Part shown: in pieces, positions 15,770 through 17,825 of the stretch
Layout of the letters: each line of letters opens with the position of its first letter
Numbering within the stretch: the first letter of the stretch is position 1
Assembly: GCA_964459805.1 (NCBI GenBank)
Contig: CAYWOD010000056.1
Coordinates: 1 to 17,825, forward strand
DNA: 17,825 nt
Reading direction: 5' to 3'
Source of the DNA: DAOVRL01 sp964459805
Lineage (GTDB): Bacteria; Planctomycetota; Phycisphaerae; Sedimentisphaerales; Anaerobacaceae
Position numbers and translations under genes: made by a program
The notes under the pieces: generated by a model
The model's database searches: none
Told to the model about the DNA's origin: nothing
Seen by the model: only the letters and a program-made list of their open reading frames with translations

Positions 15770-15890
15770 GAGCCGTTTTCTTACCTGCTGTTAGCCCTAA
15801 TGCGATAAACGCTTTTTTACCCGATACTATTTCCCCCACAAATCTTGGGACGATAACAAAATTCTCCTCGGCTATAATCCCGACCATTTC
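15770..15890 (-). repeat. diverged repeat copy B (inverted relative to copy A)
   Basis: On the minus strand this stretch carries ATCGTCCCAA (15845-15854) and GCGTTTATCGC...GCTAACAGCAG (15785-15812), matching copy A in order and close in sequence, with a shorter insert between the two blocks. Its translation FVIVPRFVGEIVSGKKAFIA is like copy A's IVPKVG...IAFIAL, which hints that the ancestral unit was coding, but no complete gene remains. Confidence 0.55.
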
Positions 15891-16311
15891 GGGCACAAAA
15901 ACACCTGGCAACTACGGTATTTTAGGCTTAACTCGATTCAACTGGAGCTTTATTTGTAAATTGTAAACCGCAAGCGATAGACGAGGGTGTGAAATTTGGC
16001 TCATCCGGGAAATGGGTAGGTGAGATTGACATATCGTACGACCGAGAAAAATCGCCTGGGATCCCAGAGGCACAGATTTCCCCCCTCACGCCCCAAATTT
16101 GAGCATCTGCCCAAACGATTTTTCTCTTAACCATATTTGCCGGGCCAAGTTGTCTGATTCTGCCTTGATAAGCTGGGGGATAATTGTGGTGCACCTACGC
16201 ATTAACCAGATGAGGCATTTTTTTGTTATAGATAGGCAAAAAAAACACTATGGGTTCACTGAAAGTTTACGCTTATAGGACACCAAGCTTTTTTCTACTA
16301 ATTCGATAATT

Positions 16312-17130
16312 CTAACGTGCTGGGATGATTATACCGTAATCAGGCTTAAAATTTTTGTGCCACTTCTGTACCCATAAGTCCTGGAGTTTTATTTTGTCCA
16401 CGTGACCACCGGCAAACCCGATGTTGATCGCCATGTCGTGCCGGTCAATGCAGAAACGTCCCATAAAATAGCCAGCGGCATGGAGATTCCACCCAAAGTA
16501 CAGGTCATCCGGCACTTCGTCGGTGGTGTCAGGCCACGAGCCAACCCAGTTGGAGTCGCCGAATACCGGCGTCTCCGGTCTGGAGTTGGAAAACTTCTTG
16601 TAGTAATTGTCCCTGGGGAACAAAGGATCTGTACTGAATTCGCCTTCTGGTTGAAGCCAGATATTCACCCCGTAACTGCCGGTCCCCCCCATCCAGTAGG
16701 ACCAAGCCATCCTTGCCGACCCGAACGACCGATCTTCATCACGTTTGTTGGCGATCGGACAAAACGCAGTATCCATTGCCTTACTGTTAATCTTGCCGGA
16801 TGCTTCCTTATATTGCCTGTCCCCCAAATACGGCGCGATCTCGTGGAACCAGTACCGCCCGTAACCATGGTTTACAGGCATTACCTTGTCATCGTTATCA
16901 TAAGCGTACAAACGCATCCCCATGGCTAATTGCCGCAGATTACTCCGACAGACAACCGCTTTTGCCTGTTTCCTTGCCCGCTGCAGCGAGGGCGCCAATA
17001 TCGCCATCAACAGTGCAATAATGGCTATTACCACCAAAAGCTCTATTAACGTAAAGGCGTGTAGGGACCTGGGAAAGCGGGTATGTTTTGGCGTGTGGTT
17101 TATATTTTTATGGCCCTTTTGTTTGTCCAT
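16312..17130 (-). CDS. prepilin-type N-terminal cleavage/methylation domain protein
   Basis: This 272-residue pseudopilin-like protein has a long basic leader (MDKQKGHKNINHTPKHTRFPRSLH) before AFTLIELLVVIAIIALLMAI, with FTLIE giving the conserved E+5 after the cleavage point. RARKQAKAVVCRSNLRQLAMGM follows, the family's second hallmark. The tail RHDMAINIGFAGGHVDKIKLQDLW is the H-X9-DG-like motif with GG-H-V in place of DG. Two cysteines (AFCPIANK and RFCIDRH) may bond in the periplasm. It resembles the gene at 5755-6459 in plan but shares little beyond the N-terminus, so the two are not recent duplicates. ATG 17130 has only a weak SD (TTGGA). No assembly genes are nearby. Confidence 0.92.
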   Translation of the reverse strand: MDKQKGHKNINHTPKHTRFPRSLHAFTLIELLVVIAIIALLMAILAPSLQRARKQAKAVVCRSNLRQLAMGMRLYAYDNDDKVMPVNHGYGRYWFHEIAPYLGDRQYKEASGKINSKAMDTAFCPIANKRDEDRSFGSARMAWSYWMGGTGSYGVNIWLQPEGEFSTDPLFPRDNYYKKFSNSRPETPVFGDSNWVGSWPDTTDEVPDDLYFGWNLHAAGYFMGRFCIDRHDMAINIGFAGGHVDKIKLQDLWVQKWHKNFKPDYGIIIPAR

Positions 17131-17169
17131 AACGATATTCCAATTTCTTTATGAGGGAACTGCAGAATA

Positions 17170-17198
17170 ATTATAGGCTTTTTTCCAGTACCCATCAA
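17170..17198 (-). promoter_or_regulatory. near-consensus sigma70 promoter of the second pseudopilin-like gene
   Basis: On the minus strand TTGATG (17193-17198) and a perfect TATAAT (17170-17175) are separated by exactly 17 bp. Transcription would start near 17163, about 33 nt upstream of the ATG at 17130. The promoter overlaps the end of the interspersed repeat-derived reading frame. Confidence 0.7.
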
Positions 17199-17199
17199 G

Positions 17200-17550
17200 G
17201 AAAATATGCCTAACTCTTGGTGCGAATTTCAGCATTTCCCCATTACCCCAGGGAACCAAAGAGGGGTAATTAGCAAGCGCCGAAGTTTGGGGGCGGGGAA
17301 TCCGGCTTCGCTCGGTGCTCCGCCGCGACAAGTTGGGTTTGTTTGGGTTTGTTTTGGGTTTGTTTTTTCGAGTCGGGAGGGGTGGTTTATTTTCGTAAGC
17401 CCTTGCGACAAAGGAGGTTGCATTGATTTTGTCCTTTTGAGAATTGGGTTTGTTTTGCATAAAAAGTAGTCGATTTGTAGAGTTCTCTCGACAAGTGTAG
17501 AGTTGCGAAGAAGAATAAAAGTGACTAAAGTTATAATTTGACACAGATTA
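17200..17550 (-). repeat. interspersed repeat with spurious MQNKPN-type reading frame
   Basis: On the minus strand this stretch translates to MQNKPNSQKDKINATSF (from ATG 17460) and then Lys/Pro/Asn-rich KNKPKTNPNKPN and RRSTERSRIPRPQTS. I associate ORFs of this look with a dispersed repeat family in Phycisphaerae/Sedimentisphaerales assemblies; that is recall, not a search. The DNA behind it is low complexity (GTTTGGGTTT-type runs, 17333-17368), and another frame gives CRGGAPSEAGFPAPKLRR. I regard it as repeat DNA and not a functional protein gene. Confidence 0.55.
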
Positions 17551-17648
17551 ACACTGTTTTTGGTATTTTTCGGCGGCTTTGGGCGGTTTACGGTGATGAT
17601 GATTTTACCCTCCTGGTTTATTATTGATTAGGTCGAATTCTTCAAAGC

Positions 17649-17675
17649 CACAGAGGACACAGAGGACACAGAGAG
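17649..17675. repeat. 9-bp tandem repeat ACAGAGGAC
   Basis: Two exact 9-bp units (17650-17658, 17659-17667) and most of a third lie within an 'AAAGCCACAGAGGACACAGAG' type sequence of a kind scattered through many bacterial genomes. The rest of 17551-17825 is AT-rich and shows no gene. Confidence 0.7.
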
Positions 17676-17825
17676 TTAAGTGTTTTTTATTAAACAGGTT
17701 ATGGAATGTGCGGGTTAGTGATGGCTTACTATTGTCTATTCAGTATCAAGTATTTGCTATTAGTTTGGTGGGCATTATACCACATAACTTGTTAGATGTA
17801 AAGTAAATAAAGTGAGCTAAAGTGA

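Larger units (their letters stand above)
15181..16311. other. long intergenic region with diverged inverted sequence copies, no supported gene
   Basis: About 1.1 kb without a convincing gene. Short frames exist, for example on the minus strand at 15928-16194, but none has a good SD and a recognisable domain. Two diverged copies of one sequence face each other (see the repeat entries). GTGCCGG occurs at 15628 and 15729, and its inverse CCGGCAC at 15685, between and beside them. A T7 run (about 16216) and an A8 run (about 16239) lie near the end, without a clear stem. Confidence 0.6.

Noticed and set aside
15463..15966. 167-codon plus-strand frame
   Set aside because: It crosses both inverted repeat copies in different relations to their apparent coding frames, so it is unlikely to be a gene.
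15928..16194. 88-codon minus-strand frame starting at GTG (MHHNYPPAYQG...)
   Set aside because: Start has no proper SD, no recognisable domain, and it lies in a region of decayed repeats. It could be a remnant, so the region is worth comparing between genomes.
16205..16260. T7 and A8 runs as a terminator for the second pseudopilin-like gene
   Set aside because: No stable stem could be found directly upstream of the T-run on the minus strand.
1..17825. tRNA or rRNA genes, integrase or transposase genes
   Set aside because: No cloverleaf with a GTTCGA-type T-arm, no rRNA core sequence and no DDE or tyrosine recombinase motif were seen on reading either strand.

Overview
The window looks like a draft, probably metagenome-assembled, contig from the Planctomycetota, most likely class Phycisphaerae. 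The indicators are two single-gene pseudopilin-like proteins of the H-X9-DG style, a Tat-exported Gfo/Idh/MocA oxidoreductase, a secreted FG-GAP protein paired with a secreted HEAT-repeat protein, a GldA/GldF/GldG/DUF4340 cluster, and decayed interspersed repeats with KTNP/NKPN-type translations. This assignment rests on gene style, not on a marker gene. Two runs of exactly 100 N (3706-3805 and 10026-10125) are scaffold placeholders.

Layout. 1-356: the end of a CRISPR array with 36-bp repeats and 29-30-bp spacers; the repeat ends resemble type II-C. 357-470: three strong hairpins follow the terminal repeat directly, so terminal repeat plus hairpins could be a tracrRNA gene. No cas gene is in the window. 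806-2131 (+): Gfo/Idh/MocA oxidoreductase, ending in a hairpin region shared with a convergent gene. 2293-4741 (-): a large secreted protein of unknown function, interrupted by an assembly gap inside a 42-bp minisatellite. 4742-5216: its promoter and a nested palindromic repeat element. 5217-6459 (-): a pseudopilin-like gene followed by a PEBP/YbhB-family gene. 6651-10001 (-): a seven-repeat FG-GAP protein and, 22 bp downstream, a HEAT-repeat protein carrying a frameshift. 10126-10159 (-): the first 11 codons of a Tat-exported protein lost in the second gap. 10212-15083 (-): an operon reading gldA-like ATPase, gldF-like permease, gldG-like protein, DUF4340 protein. 15084-16311: no convincing gene, but two diverged inverted copies of a short sequence. 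16312-17130 (-): a second pseudopilin-like gene, with a near-consensus promoter that overlaps the edge of an interspersed repeat. 17200-17825: repeat-derived, non-genic DNA.

How the genes fit together. Apart from the oxidoreductase and possibly the CRISPR RNA genes, everything reads leftward. The ATPase, permease and GldG-like protein should form one ABC-type membrane complex, with DUF4340 as an envelope-anchored partner. Most other products carry export signals (Sec, Tat or type IV prepilin), so this is largely a cell-envelope and secretome region. Starts were often moved inward from the longest open frame, to an ATG with a Shine-Dalgarno sequence and a sensible signal peptide.
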